Shown here piece after piece: positions 16,789 through 25,951 of a stretch of 64,000 nucleotides of DNA; position 1 is the first letter of the stretch; each line of letters begins with the position of its first letter. Origin of the DNA: Aliitabrizicola sp041905595 (GTDB lineage: Bacteria > Pseudomonadota > Alphaproteobacteria > Rhodobacterales > Rhodobacteraceae); the NCBI GenBank assembly GCA_041905595.1, contig JAYRKT010000003.1:124001-188000 (forward strand), in the 5' to 3' direction. The notes beneath the pieces are model-generated. The model was not told the DNA's origin. It worked only from the letters and a program-made list of their open reading frames with translations, and made no database searches. The translations under genes and the position numbers were made by a program.

Positions 16789-17523
16789 TCAGCCGTGCAC
16801 CCGCGTATAGGTGCCCTGTCCTGCAAGGATTCCACGGAAGCCGCCGGGTTCGTCCAGCGAGAACACGATGATCGGAAGGTTGTTGTCGCGGGCAAGCGCG
16901 ATGGCCGAGGCATCCATCACGCCAAGATGCTTCTGTAGGACCTCGTCATAGGTCACCGTCGAATAGCGTTTGGCATCGGTGTGCTTCTTGGGGTCCTTGT
17001 CATAGACGCCGTCGACCTTGGTTCCCTTGAAGATCGCTTCGCAAGCCATTTCATTCGCTCGCAAAGTCGCTGCCGTATCGGTCGTGAAATAAGGGTTGCC
17101 CGTGCCGGCTGCAAAGATGCAGACCCGTTTCTTTTCCAGGTGGCGCACGGCGCGACGACGGATGTAGGGCTCGCAAACCTGATCCATCGGGATGGCGCTG
17201 ATGACGCGGGTGAAGACGCCAAGCGCCTCGAGCGCGGCTTGCATGGCGAGCGCGTTCATCACCGTCGCCAGCATACCCATGTAGTCTGCCGTCGTCCGTT
17301 CCATCCCCTGCGCCGAGCCCTGGAGCCCGCGGAAGATGTTGCCGCCGCCGATCACCATGCAGATCTCGACGCCAAGATCGTGGACCGATTTCACTTCCTG
17401 CGCGATGCGGCTGACCGTCGGCGGATGCAGGCCGTAGCCCTGATCGCCCATGAGGGCCTCGCCGGAGATCTTCAGAAGGACACGCTTGTACAGAACCTTG
17501 CCCTTCTCTGCCGCGCCATCCAT
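16789..17523 (-). CDS. pyrH: Uridylate kinase PyrH
   Basis: PyrH phosphorylates UMP to UDP and is a hexameric member of the amino-acid kinase family. The 244-aa protein starts MDGAAEKGKVLYKRVLLKIS. It carries LKISGEALMGDQGYG, the GGGNIFRG phosphate-binding loop and the DKDPKKH segment typical of bacterial UMP kinases. It is the first gene of the minus-strand cluster and is divergent from miaA, so the promoters must lie in 17524-17627. The rpsB-tsf genes that often precede pyrH are not present here. Confidence 0.96.
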   Translation of the reverse strand: MDGAAEKGKVLYKRVLLKISGEALMGDQGYGLHPPTVSRIAQEVKSVHDLGVEICMVIGGGNIFRGLQGSAQGMERTTADYMGMLATVMNALAMQAALEALGVFTRVISAIPMDQVCEPYIRRRAVRHLEKKRVCIFAAGTGNPYFTTDTAATLRANEMACEAIFKGTKVDGVYDKDPKKHTDAKRYSTVTYDEVLQKHLGVMDASAIALARDNNLPIIVFSLDEPGGFRGILAGQGTYTRVHG

Positions 17524-17627
17524 GCCCGCCCCCAGCTGTTCTTGATTTGGTTTTGATCTTTGACTGGCGCGCAAAATGTCGGAAAACGCCGCGAGGTTCA
17601 ACCGGGGAAGCGGAGAAGACAGGAGCG

Positions 17628-18533
17628 ATGGCCGAGACAGAGCCCGCCTTCGAGATCTCCGCGATGCTCGACGCGCTGCCGGACGACCGCCCGGTGCTGA
17701 TCGCCGGCCCGACCGCAAGCGGCAAATCGGCACTGGCTGCCCAGATCGTCGAACGGCGCGGCGGCGTGGTCGTGAATGCCGATGCGTTGCAGGTCTACGG
17801 CTGCTGGCGCATCCTCACTGCCCGCCCCTCCGAGGCCGAGGAAACAGCCCTGCCCCACCGGCTTTACGGCCATGTCGGACGCGACCAGGGCTATTCCGTG
17901 GGTCATTGGCTGCGCGAGGTGGCCGCGGTCATCGACGAAGGGCGCCGACCCGTGATCGTGGGCGGAACCGGGCTTTACTTTACAGCGCTTACCGAAGGAC
18001 TGGCCGAAATCCCGCCCATCCCGCCGGACATCCGCGCTGAAGCCGATGCTCGGATGGCGAGGATCGGCGTTGCGACGATGGCGGGGGAACTCGACCCGGA
18101 TACCGCCGCGCGGATCGACCTGCGCAATCCGGCCCGCGTCCAGCGCGCCTGGGAAGTCCTGCGCAGCACCGGGCGGGGACTGGTGGACTGGCAGGCCGAG
18201 ACGGGTCGACCGCTTCTGCCGCTGTCCGAGGCGACAGCGCTGGTGCTGAGGCCGGAGACAGACTGGCTGAACGCACGGATCGACCGGCGATTCGACCTGA
18301 TGATCGAGGCCGGCGCTCTGGAAGAGGTTCGGGCAGAAGAACCCGGTTTCGATCCGATGCGCCCCTCGGCCCGTGCCATCGGTGCGCCGGAACTGGTCGC
18401 CCATCTGCGCGGCGAGATGGCGCTGGATGAGGCGATTGCCGCCGGCAAACTCGCCAGCCGGCAGTACGCCAAACGCCAGCGCACCTGGTTTCGCAACCGC
18501 ATGGGGACCTGGCAGGAACTGACTTTGCCCTGA
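17628..18533 (+). CDS. miaA: tRNA dimethylallyltransferase MiaA
   Basis: MiaA transfers a dimethylallyl group to A37 of tRNAs that read codons starting with U. The 301-aa protein has the P-loop GPTASGKS at residues 27-34, NADALQVYG after it and RYxKRQ-like SRQYAKRQRTWFRNR at the C-terminus. The start ATG at 17628 has an AGGAG ribosome site seven bases upstream. A longer frame from 17547 has no homologous extension. Its isoprenoid donor derives from the pathway containing the nearby dxr and idi genes. Confidence 0.96.
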   Translation: MAETEPAFEISAMLDALPDDRPVLIAGPTASGKSALAAQIVERRGGVVVNADALQVYGCWRILTARPSEAEETALPHRLYGHVGRDQGYSVGHWLREVAAVIDEGRRPVIVGGTGLYFTALTEGLAEIPPIPPDIRAEADARMARIGVATMAGELDPDTAARIDLRNPARVQRAWEVLRSTGRGLVDWQAETGRPLLPLSEATALVLRPETDWLNARIDRRFDLMIEAGALEEVRAEEPGFDPMRPSARAIGAPELVAHLRGEMALDEAIAAGKLASRQYAKRQRTWFRNRMGTWQELTLP

Positions 18534-18651
18534 AAACGGGCTGGCCAGCTTGCAGCGATGCCACAACCGGCCATTGTTCTCGCTTTAGGCTATGGTGTGG
18601 GGCGGCGCTGCCGCTACAGTGCACCCGATCGCAACCGGATAAGCGCATCGG

Positions 18652-19449
18652 ATGAAAGACCTCACCCCCCTCTCGCAAGTGCGGCTTGCGGCCATTCCCC
18701 GGCTTGCGGCCGGCGGGCGCTGGCGTGTCGAGGCGATGCGGTCGATCTCGGAGCCGCTGCTTCTGTGGTTTACCAAAGGTCAGGGGCGGATCACGGTCGC
18801 GGGCGTGACGCGCGGCTACACGCCCCACAACGCGATCTTCATTCCCCCCGGCGTAATGCACGGGTTCGAGGTAGGGCCGCAGGTCTTTGGCACGGCGGTG
18901 TTTTTTGGTCGCGACAGCAATGTACCCCTGCCCGATCAGCCCCTGCACCTGCGCATCCGCGAGAACCAGCCTCAGGTCGAGATCAACCTGATTCTCGATT
19001 CGATCCAGCGCGAGCTGGAAGCCACCACGCCGGCCCATGACCGGGCCGCACGCCATTACCTCGGGTTGCTCGGGGTCTGGATCGAACGGCAAGCGGCGCG
19101 CCAGGCGGCCGAGGCGCAGCGCCCGGATGCAGCGCGCAAGCTCGTCACGAAATACACCTCGCTGCTCGAGCGGGACTTCCGCAGCGGCCATGGTGTTGCA
19201 CATTATGCCGAGCAGTTGGGCGTGACGCCCACGCATCTGACACGTTGCTGCAAGCAGGCCTCCGGGCGACCAGCTTCGGCGCTGCTGCATGACCGTGTTC
19301 TCTTCGAAGCGCGCAAGCTGCTGTCCGAGACGACAATTCCCGTCGGCAAGATCGCCGAAAGCCTGGGTTTCACCTCACCCGCCTACTTCACCCGGGCTTT
19401 CCAGCACCATACCGGCAAGACACCGTCGGCCTTCCGCCGCACGCCCTGA
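18652..19449 (+). CDS. AraC-family transcriptional regulator
   Basis: This 265-aa regulator has an N-terminal cupin-type sensor half (IFIPPGVMHGFEVGPQVFGT). The C-terminal AraC/XylS DNA-binding domain has two helix-turn-helix units (HYAEQLGVTPTHLTRCCKQA and KIAESLGFTSPAYFTRAFQ), ending PSAFRR. The ligand is unknown. It lies 246 bases upstream of the ABC transporter operon on the same strand and is a plausible controller of it, but that is only positional inference. Confidence 0.92.
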   Translation: MKDLTPLSQVRLAAIPRLAAGGRWRVEAMRSISEPLLLWFTKGQGRITVAGVTRGYTPHNAIFIPPGVMHGFEVGPQVFGTAVFFGRDSNVPLPDQPLHLRIRENQPQVEINLILDSIQRELEATTPAHDRAARHYLGLLGVWIERQAARQAAEAQRPDAARKLVTKYTSLLERDFRSGHGVAHYAEQLGVTPTHLTRCCKQASGRPASALLHDRVLFEARKLLSETTIPVGKIAESLGFTSPAYFTRAFQHHTGKTPSAFRRTP

Positions 19450-19695
19450 CTGCCCAAATCTGCCGACGCCGCCAGACGGTTACTGCCGCCTCACGTCGCG
19501 GACGACCCGGCCATTTCACAACATCGAGACTATCCGACGCCCCGATGTCGCAAATGACCTTCGATGAGGCGAATCGCGCCGTTGACGCAAGGATGGTTTC
19601 TGTGCGGAATAGAGGCAGCCATCGGGTCGGGTCTGGCCCCAAAACGCGGCATCCATAAGCCGCCCAAGCAGACCGGAAAGCACAGGGAGATATAG

Positions 19696-21345
19696 ATGAC
19701 TGACACGAAATCGAAGGCCGCGCAGATGCATCCAGCTGCCCGGATGTATGCGGACGAAGTTGCGGCTGGGAAGCTGTCGCGTCGCGAGTTCCTGACCCGG
19801 ACTACGGCGCTTGGTGTTTCGGCCGTCGCCGCCTACGGGCTGATCGGCCTCGAGGCGCCAGCTCGCGCACAGGACACTCCGACCGCCGGCGGTACGCTGC
19901 GCATGGACATGGAAACCAAGGGCCTCAAGGACCCTCGCCTGGCCGACTGGTCGCAAATCGCGAACTTCACCCGCGGCTGGCTGGAATATCTCGTCGAGTA
20001 CGAACCTGACGGAAGCTTCCGTCCGATGCTGTTGGAAAGCTGGACGACCAACGACAATGCAACCGAATACACATTGAACGTCCGTAAGGGCGTGAAGTGG
20101 TCAAACGGCGATGATTTCACCGCCGACGACGTGTTGTTCAACATCGAGCGCTGGTGCGATGGCAACGTCGAAGGCAACTCGATGGCCGGCCGCATGTCGG
20201 CGCTGGTTGACACGACGACCAAGAAGATGCGCCCCGAAGCCGCGACGAAAGTCGATGATCACACCATCACGCTGAAGCTGCTTGGCCCGGACATCACCAT
20301 CATTGCCGGCATGGCCGATTACCCCGCTGCCGTGGTCCACAAGTCCTATGATGGCGGCGACCCGTCGAAGAACCCGGTCGGGACCGGCCCCTACCTGCCC
20401 GAGGTCAACGAGGTTGGCGTCAAGCAGTTCCTCGTCAAGTCCGACAAGCCCTGGTGGGGCACCGAAGTCTATGGCGGCCCCTACCTCGACCGGATCGAGT
20501 ACTACGACTTGGGGACCGATCCGGCGGCGATCCTGGCCGCGGCCGGTTCGGACGAGATCGACGCGACCTACCAGACGGTTGGCGACTATGTCGACCTGTT
20601 CGACGGTATCGGCTGGACCCTTTCCGAGGTGGTGACGGCCGCGACGATCGCCGTGCGCTTCAACCAGCTTGCCGAGGAATACAAGGACAAGCGGGTGCGG
20701 CGCGGCATCCAGATGTGCGTGGACAACGCCGTCGTGCTGGAGCTCGGCTATGCCGGGCGCGGGATGAAGGCGGAAAACCACCATGTCGCCCCGATCCACC
20801 CGGAATACTACGAACTGCCGCCCCAGAAGGTTGATCCGGCTGCAGGCAAGGCGATGATCGCCGAAGCAGGCATGGCCGATCACGAGTTCGAACTGATCTC
20901 GATCGACGATGGTTGGCAAACCGGCACCTGCGACGCGGTCGCGGCCCAGGTCCGCGACGCCGGCATCAAGATCAAGCGGACGATCCTGCCGGGCTCGACC
21001 TTCTGGAACGACTGGACGAAGTACCCGTTCTCGGCCACCGAATGGAACATGCGTCCGCTCGGCGTGCAGATCCTGGCGCTGGCCTATCGTTCGGGCGAGG
21101 CCTGGAACGAGTCGGCCTTCTCCAACAAGGAGTTCGACGAGAACCTGGCCAAGGCCATGTCGATCGCCGATGCCGACAAGCGTCGCGAAGTGATGAAGAC
21201 GCTCGAGACGATCATGCAGGAAGAGGGTGTGCTGATTCAGCCGTATTGGCGCTCACTCTACCGTCACCACAAGGAGGGCGCGAAGGGTCTCGAGATGCAT
21301 CCGACCTTCGAGCATCACCACTACAAGTGGTCGATGAGCGCCTGA
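19696..21345 (+). CDS. ABC transporter substrate-binding protein, peptide/opine type (family 5)
   Basis: This 549-aa periplasmic binding protein has a twin-arginine signal (KLSRREFLTRTTALG, arginines at residues 29-30) with cleavage predicted after ARA near residue 58. The mature part has family-5 hallmarks such as WTTNDNATEYTLNVRKGVKW, DVLFNIERW and NPVGTGPYLP. It would bind oligopeptides or similar solutes and deliver them to the two permeases downstream. Tat export suggests folding in the cytoplasm. The ribosome site is AGGGAG at about 19684-19689. The ligand cannot be read from the sequence. Confidence 0.93.
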   Translation: MTDTKSKAAQMHPAARMYADEVAAGKLSRREFLTRTTALGVSAVAAYGLIGLEAPARAQDTPTAGGTLRMDMETKGLKDPRLADWSQIANFTRGWLEYLVEYEPDGSFRPMLLESWTTNDNATEYTLNVRKGVKWSNGDDFTADDVLFNIERWCDGNVEGNSMAGRMSALVDTTTKKMRPEAATKVDDHTITLKLLGPDITIIAGMADYPAAVVHKSYDGGDPSKNPVGTGPYLPEVNEVGVKQFLVKSDKPWWGTEVYGGPYLDRIEYYDLGTDPAAILAAAGSDEIDATYQTVGDYVDLFDGIGWTLSEVVTAATIAVRFNQLAEEYKDKRVRRGIQMCVDNAVVLELGYAGRGMKAENHHVAPIHPEYYELPPQKVDPAAGKAMIAEAGMADHEFELISIDDGWQTGTCDAVAAQVRDAGIKIKRTILPGSTFWNDWTKYPFSATEWNMRPLGVQILALAYRSGEAWNESAFSNKEFDENLAKAMSIADADKRREVMKTLETIMQEEGVLIQPYWRSLYRHHKEGAKGLEMHPTFEHHHYKWSMSA

Positions 21346-21363
21346 TCCGGCTCTGACCTGCGC

Positions 21364-21391
21364 TGGCGGCGGGGAAAACACCCCGCCGCCA
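21364..21391 (+). terminator. Stable hairpin between binding-protein and permease genes
   Basis: A perfect 11-bp stem (21364-21374 with 21381-21391, TGGCGGCGGGG) with an AAAACA loop lies 18 bases after the binding-protein stop. There is no long T-run. Such hairpins in transporter operons usually protect or attenuate the message, so that the binding protein is made in excess over the permeases. That role is inferred. Confidence 0.6.
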
Positions 21392-21458
21392 TTCACTTCC
21401 GCCGTCTGACCAAGGTCCGGCTCGGCGAACGCGTGAGTCGTGGCCCAGGAGCGCCCAG

Positions 21459-22541
21459 ATGATAATTTTCGTGATCCGTCGCATCCTGACGATGGTCCTG
21501 ACGGCTCTTTGCCTGACCTTCATCGTCTTTTACCTGACCAACCTTCCCGCCAACCTGGAGAAGCTCGCAAAGTCCGAGGCCTCCGCCCGGATGTCGGACG
21601 AAGACGTGACGAAGTGGATCGAACGCAACGGCTACGCCACGCCCGTCCTGCAACGCTATGGCGAATGGCTGGGGATCGTTCCCGGCTGGACGCGCACGGA
21701 AGAGGGCGTGACCACGGGTCGCTGCATTCCCCGTGGCTCCGATCCTGCGCTCGCCCCGTCGCATTGCGGCATTCTTCAAGGTGACTGGGGCTTCTCGACC
21801 GTCTTCAAGCAGCCCGTCTCGGTCATCATCGCCGAACGGCTGGCCGCGACTGGCTGGCTCATGTTCTGGGTGATGGCGGTGATGGTGCCCACCGCGCTGT
21901 TGATCGGGGTACTGTCGGGCATGCGCGAGGGCTCGCGGATCGATCGGGCGCTGTCGATCTTCTCGATCACATCGACTGCCACGCCCGAATACGTCTCGGG
22001 CGTCGTACTCATCGCGCTCCTGGCCTCGGCCACCACCGGCATTTCGCCATGGCTCGCCGAACACGGCTGGATTGGCGGCAAGACGCTCTTCCCGGGCACC
22101 GCAACCTCGGCGATGGAGAAGATCACCTTCTGGAACTTCGCCCTGCCGGTCGCCACGATCGCGCTTTATGGCACCGGCTATATTGCCCGCATGACCCGCG
22201 CCTCCATGACAGAGGTCATGACGGCGCAATACATCCGCACCGCGCGGCTCAAGGGCGTGGCCTTCCGCGATGTGGTGCTGAAACACGCGCTTCGCAATGC
22301 GCTGATCGCGCCCTTCACTGTCATCATGCTCCAGTTCCCCTGGCTTCTGAACGGCGTGGTCATCACCGAGACCCTGTTCAACTACAAGGGCTTCGGCTGG
22401 ACGCTGGTGCAGGCGGCCGGCAACAATGACATCGAACTGCTGCTCGCCTGCTCGGTGGTGGCGGTCTTCGTCGTGCTCGTGACGCAGCTGATCTCGGACA
22501 TCGGCTATGTCTTCCTCAACCCCCGCATCCGCGTGTCCTGA
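21459..22541 (+). CDS. Peptide-type ABC transporter permease, DppB/OppB family
   Basis: This 360-aa inner-membrane permease has the N-terminal helix VIRRILTMVLTALCLTFIVF. A long periplasmic segment (about residues 35-125) contains two cysteines around residues 88-103. It is followed by the BPD_transp_1 domain with the EAA-like cytoplasmic loop YIRTARLKGVAFRDVVLKHA. It pairs with the permease that starts 11 bases after its stop. No strong ribosome site precedes the ATG. Confidence 0.93.
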   Translation: MIIFVIRRILTMVLTALCLTFIVFYLTNLPANLEKLAKSEASARMSDEDVTKWIERNGYATPVLQRYGEWLGIVPGWTRTEEGVTTGRCIPRGSDPALAPSHCGILQGDWGFSTVFKQPVSVIIAERLAATGWLMFWVMAVMVPTALLIGVLSGMREGSRIDRALSIFSITSTATPEYVSGVVLIALLASATTGISPWLAEHGWIGGKTLFPGTATSAMEKITFWNFALPVATIALYGTGYIARMTRASMTEVMTAQYIRTARLKGVAFRDVVLKHALRNALIAPFTVIMLQFPWLLNGVVITETLFNYKGFGWTLVQAAGNNDIELLLACSVVAVFVVLVTQLISDIGYVFLNPRIRVS

Positions 22542-22552
22542 GGAGGAAACCG

Positions 22553-23734
22553 ATGGCAGACGCACTTTCCTGGGGCCAGATCCTCGCGCGGATGGCCGGG
22601 CAATTCCTGCCCGTCTGGATCGCGCTGGTCGTCCTTTTCGCCGTGTCGGTCGCCTTCAAGCGGCGGCTCGGCCTGTATGGCAAGCTCTTCGACAGCCCGA
22701 TTGGCATGATCGGCTTCGGCATGGTGATGTTCTGGGTGTTCACCGCGATCTTCGCGCCGATGATCATGACCCATGATCCCCTGACGCAGGTGTCCGGCAT
22801 GAAGAACGCCCTGCCCGGCATGCCGGTCAAGGGCGTCGAGGGCACGTTCTACTTGCTCGGCGGCGACAACTTGGCCCGCGACGTCTTCAGCCGCATGGTG
22901 GCCGGCTCGACCATCGTGATCCAGATTGCACCGCTCGCCACCGCCTTCGCCTTCATGGTGGGCGTGACGCTCGGCCTGCCGGCGGGCTACTATGGCGGAC
23001 GGCTGGACACGCTCTTGAGCTTTCTGGCCAACCTGATCCTCGCCTTTCCGGTCATCCTGCTCTTCTACCTGCTCGTGACACCGGAGATCGCACAGTCGGG
23101 CCTGCCGCAATACATGGGGATGGTGCTGTTCCTGTTCCCGCTGATCTTCCTGGTCGTGCTGGTCAACTCGCGGCTCTATGTGAAACCGCAACTGCGAAAC
23201 ATGCTGATCGCGGGGATCGTGATCTTTGGCGGATGGATCTACCTGGCCCTGCTGTCCGAGCCGCAGACGAAGTTCGCCCCTCTGCCCGCTTCACTCGACT
23301 TCATCTCGGTCCCGTCCAACATCCTGATCGTTTTCGTCTCGGTCGTCTTCGTCAACGCGCCGACGGTGTTCCGGATCATCCGGGGGCTCGTGCTCGACAT
23401 CAAGACGCGCGACTACGTGGCGGCGAGCCAGACCCGCGGCGAAGGTCCCTGGTACATCATGCTGTGGGAAATCCTTCCGAACGCCCGCGGGCCGCTGATC
23501 GTGGATTTCTGCCTCAGGATCGGCTATACGACGATCTTGCTTGGGACGCTCGGCTTCTTCGGCCTTGGCCTGTCGTCGGAAAGCCCGGACTGGGGTTCGA
23601 CCATCAACGCGGGGCGCAAGCTGCTTGCCGCCTTCCCCCATCCCGCAGTCGTTCCGGCACTTGCGCTGATGAGCCTTGTTCTTGGTCTCAACTTGCTGGC
23701 CGACGGCCTGCGCGAAGAAAGCCTGAAGGACTGA
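22553..23734 (+). CDS. Peptide-type ABC transporter permease, DppC/OppC family
   Basis: This is the second permease subunit, 393 aa. It is longer than a typical DppC because of an extra hydrophobic and periplasmic segment around residues 205-265 (LIAGIVIFGGWIYLALL). The C-terminal coupling loop is YVAASQTRGEGPWYIMLWEI, and LGTLGFFGLGLSSESPDWG is the family signature. An AGGAGG ribosome site lies just before the ATG, overlapping the end of the upstream gene. Together with the neighbours it forms a complete importer. Confidence 0.93.
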   Translation: MADALSWGQILARMAGQFLPVWIALVVLFAVSVAFKRRLGLYGKLFDSPIGMIGFGMVMFWVFTAIFAPMIMTHDPLTQVSGMKNALPGMPVKGVEGTFYLLGGDNLARDVFSRMVAGSTIVIQIAPLATAFAFMVGVTLGLPAGYYGGRLDTLLSFLANLILAFPVILLFYLLVTPEIAQSGLPQYMGMVLFLFPLIFLVVLVNSRLYVKPQLRNMLIAGIVIFGGWIYLALLSEPQTKFAPLPASLDFISVPSNILIVFVSVVFVNAPTVFRIIRGLVLDIKTRDYVAASQTRGEGPWYIMLWEILPNARGPLIVDFCLRIGYTTILLGTLGFFGLGLSSESPDWGSTINAGRKLLAAFPHPAVVPALALMSLVLGLNLLADGLREESLKD

Positions 23735-23740
23735 TGTCGG

Positions 23741-23803
23741 TTTTTCTGGTCTTCTTCTGTTCTCAAATATCCCACGGGGGTCCGGGGGTGTGAAACCCCC
23801 GGT
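23741..23803 (+). repeat. Dispersed intergenic repeat, copy A
   Basis: Between the permease and ATPase genes lies a T/C-rich stretch, then CTTCTGTTCTCAAATATCCC, then ACGGGGG and an 8-bp hairpin (CCGGGGGT at 23782-23789 with 23795-23802). The reverse complement of 34296-34325 matches the TTCTTCTGTTC-ACAAATATCCCAC part almost base for base, and 2783-2834 is a weaker relative. Position inside an operon argues against a pure terminator; it may be a message-processing or stability signal. Confidence 0.65.
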
Positions 23804-23829
23804 CCCGCGCCAGCCAAGAGAGGCCCGCC

Positions 23830-25920
23830 ATGACCGCGAAAACCGATTGGGATCCGAGCAAACCGATTCTCGAGATCGAGAACCTGTCGATCAGCTTCTT
23901 CACCCGCCTTCGGGAAATCCCGGCGGTGATGGATTTCTCCTGCACGGTGATGCCGGGCGAGGCCATGGGCCTTGTCGGTGAATCCGGCTGCGGCAAGTCC
24001 ACGGTGGCCCTGGCCGTCATGCGCGACCTCGGCAAGAACGGCCGGATCGTCGGCGGCTCGATCAAGTTCAAGGGCCGCGACCTGACCACGATGTCGGACG
24101 AGGAGCTGCGCCACATCCGCGGCTCGGAAATCGCGATGATCTATCAGGAGCCGATGGCCAGCCTGAATCCAGCCATGAAGATTGGCGCACAGCTTGCCGA
24201 AGTGCCGATGATTCATGAAGGCATGGGCAAGGATGAGGCGTGGAAGCTCGCCCGCCAGATCGTCGCCGATGTACGCCTGCCCGACCCGGACCGGATCCTG
24301 CGGTCCTACCCGCACCAGCTGTCAGGCGGCCAGCAGCAGCGCATCGTCATCGCCATGGCGCTGATGTCGAAGCCCGCGCTCCTGATCCTGGACGAGCCCA
24401 CGACTGCGCTCGACGTCACGGTCGAGGCCGGGATCGTCGATCTGGTCAAGGATCTGGGCCACAAATACGGCACCTCCATGCTGTTCATCAGTCACAACCT
24501 CGGGCTCGTGCTCGAGGTCTGTGACCGGCTCTGCGTCATGTATTCCGGCGAGGCGGTCGAGACGGGCTCGATCGAGCAGGTCTTCGACAAGATGCGCCAT
24601 CCCTATACCCAGGCGCTGTTCCGCTCGATCCCGTTGCCCGGTGCCGACAAAAACTCGCGGCCTTTGGTGGCGATCCCGGGGAACTTCCCCCTGCCCCATG
24701 AACGTCCGCCGGGCTGCAACTTCGGGCCGCGCTGCTCCTACTTCGTCAAGGGGCGCTGCGATGCGCAGGACATTCCGATGGACGAAGTTCCCGGCAGCGA
24801 CCGTCACGCCACCCGCTGCCTGCGCTGGCAGGAGATCGACTGGGCTGCCCCCCCGCAGGTCGCCGCAAAGACCGAAAAGACCAAGATTGGCGATGTCGTT
24901 CTGAAGATGGATGACCTGAGGAAGTACTACGAGGTTTCCTCCGGCCTGTTCGGCGGCGGTGCGAAGAAGGTGGTCAAGGCCAACGAGACGCTCAGTTTCG
25001 AGGCGCACGAGGGCGAGACGCTCGCCATCGTCGGTGAGTCGGGCTGCGGCAAGTCGACCTTCGCCAAGGTGCTGATGGGGCTTGAGACCGCAACGGCCGG
25101 CTCGATCATGCTTTTCGACGAGAACGTCCAGTCCACCCCGATCCAGAAGCGCGCCTCCGACACGGTGTCGAAGGTTCAGATGGTGTTCCAGAACCCCTTC
25201 GACACCTTGAACCCGTCAATGACCGTCGGCCGTCAGATTATCCGCGCGCTGGAAATCTTCGGCGAGGGCAAGTCGGACGAGGAACGCCGCAACCGGATGC
25301 TTGAGCTGCTCGACCTCGTGAAGCTTCCCCGCGCCTTCGCTGAGCGGATGCCGCGCCAGCTCTCGGGCGGGCAGAAGCAGCGCGTGGGCATCGCGCGCGC
25401 GTTCGCCGGCGGGGCCAAGATCGTGGTCGCGGATGAACCCGTCTCGGCGCTCGATGTGTCGGTGCAGGCGGCGGTGACGGACCTGCTGATGGAGATCCAG
25501 CGCAAGAACAAGACGACGCTTCTCTTCATCAGCCACGACCTGTCGATTGTCCGGTATCTGTCGGACCGGGTGATGGTGATGTATCTCGGCCATGTGGTGG
25601 AACTGGGTTCGACCGATCAGGTCTTCAGCCCGCCCTACCATCCCTATACCGAGGCGCTGCTGTCCGCCGTTCCGATCGCCGACACCCATGTGACCAAGCA
25701 GCGGATCGTGCTGGAAGGCGACATCCCCTCGGCTATGAACCCGCCGCCGGGCTGCCCGTTCCAGACGCGGTGCCGTTGGAAATCCCAGGTGCCGGGTGGG
25801 CTTTGCGAACGCGAGATGCCGCCGCTGAAGACGCTGGCGCCGGGGCACCAGATCAAGTGTCACCTGTCGGACGATATCCTGAACAGGATGGAGCCGGTCA
25901 TCAAGATCGCGGCGGAGTGA
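23830..25920 (+). CDS. Peptide-type ABC transporter, fused double ATP-binding protein (DppD-DppF)
   Basis: A single 696-aa chain carries two complete ABC ATPase domains. The first has Walker A GESGCGKST near residue 50 and signature LSGGQQQR near 163. The second has Walker A GESGCGKST near 402 and signature LSGGQKQR near 512. Each domain ends in an oligopeptide-transporter C-terminal motif with clustered cysteines (PPGCNFGPRCSYF and PPGCPFQTRCRW), which often holds an iron-sulfur cluster. In most operons these are two proteins (OppD and OppF). The fusion completes the importer encoded by the three upstream genes. Confidence 0.95.
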   Translation: MTAKTDWDPSKPILEIENLSISFFTRLREIPAVMDFSCTVMPGEAMGLVGESGCGKSTVALAVMRDLGKNGRIVGGSIKFKGRDLTTMSDEELRHIRGSEIAMIYQEPMASLNPAMKIGAQLAEVPMIHEGMGKDEAWKLARQIVADVRLPDPDRILRSYPHQLSGGQQQRIVIAMALMSKPALLILDEPTTALDVTVEAGIVDLVKDLGHKYGTSMLFISHNLGLVLEVCDRLCVMYSGEAVETGSIEQVFDKMRHPYTQALFRSIPLPGADKNSRPLVAIPGNFPLPHERPPGCNFGPRCSYFVKGRCDAQDIPMDEVPGSDRHATRCLRWQEIDWAAPPQVAAKTEKTKIGDVVLKMDDLRKYYEVSSGLFGGGAKKVVKANETLSFEAHEGETLAIVGESGCGKSTFAKVLMGLETATAGSIMLFDENVQSTPIQKRASDTVSKVQMVFQNPFDTLNPSMTVGRQIIRALEIFGEGKSDEERRNRMLELLDLVKLPRAFAERMPRQLSGGQKQRVGIARAFAGGAKIVVADEPVSALDVSVQAAVTDLLMEIQRKNKTTLLFISHDLSIVRYLSDRVMVMYLGHVVELGSTDQVFSPPYHPYTEALLSAVPIADTHVTKQRIVLEGDIPSAMNPPPGCPFQTRCRWKSQVPGGLCEREMPPLKTLAPGHQIKCHLSDDILNRMEPVIKIAAE

Positions 25921-25951
25921 CGCCGCGATCCCCCGGGGCCGTCCGGCCCAT

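Noticed and set aside
17989..19290. 433-codon minus-strand open frame
   Set aside because: Antisense to miaA and the AraC gene, both with strong motifs and ribosome sites.
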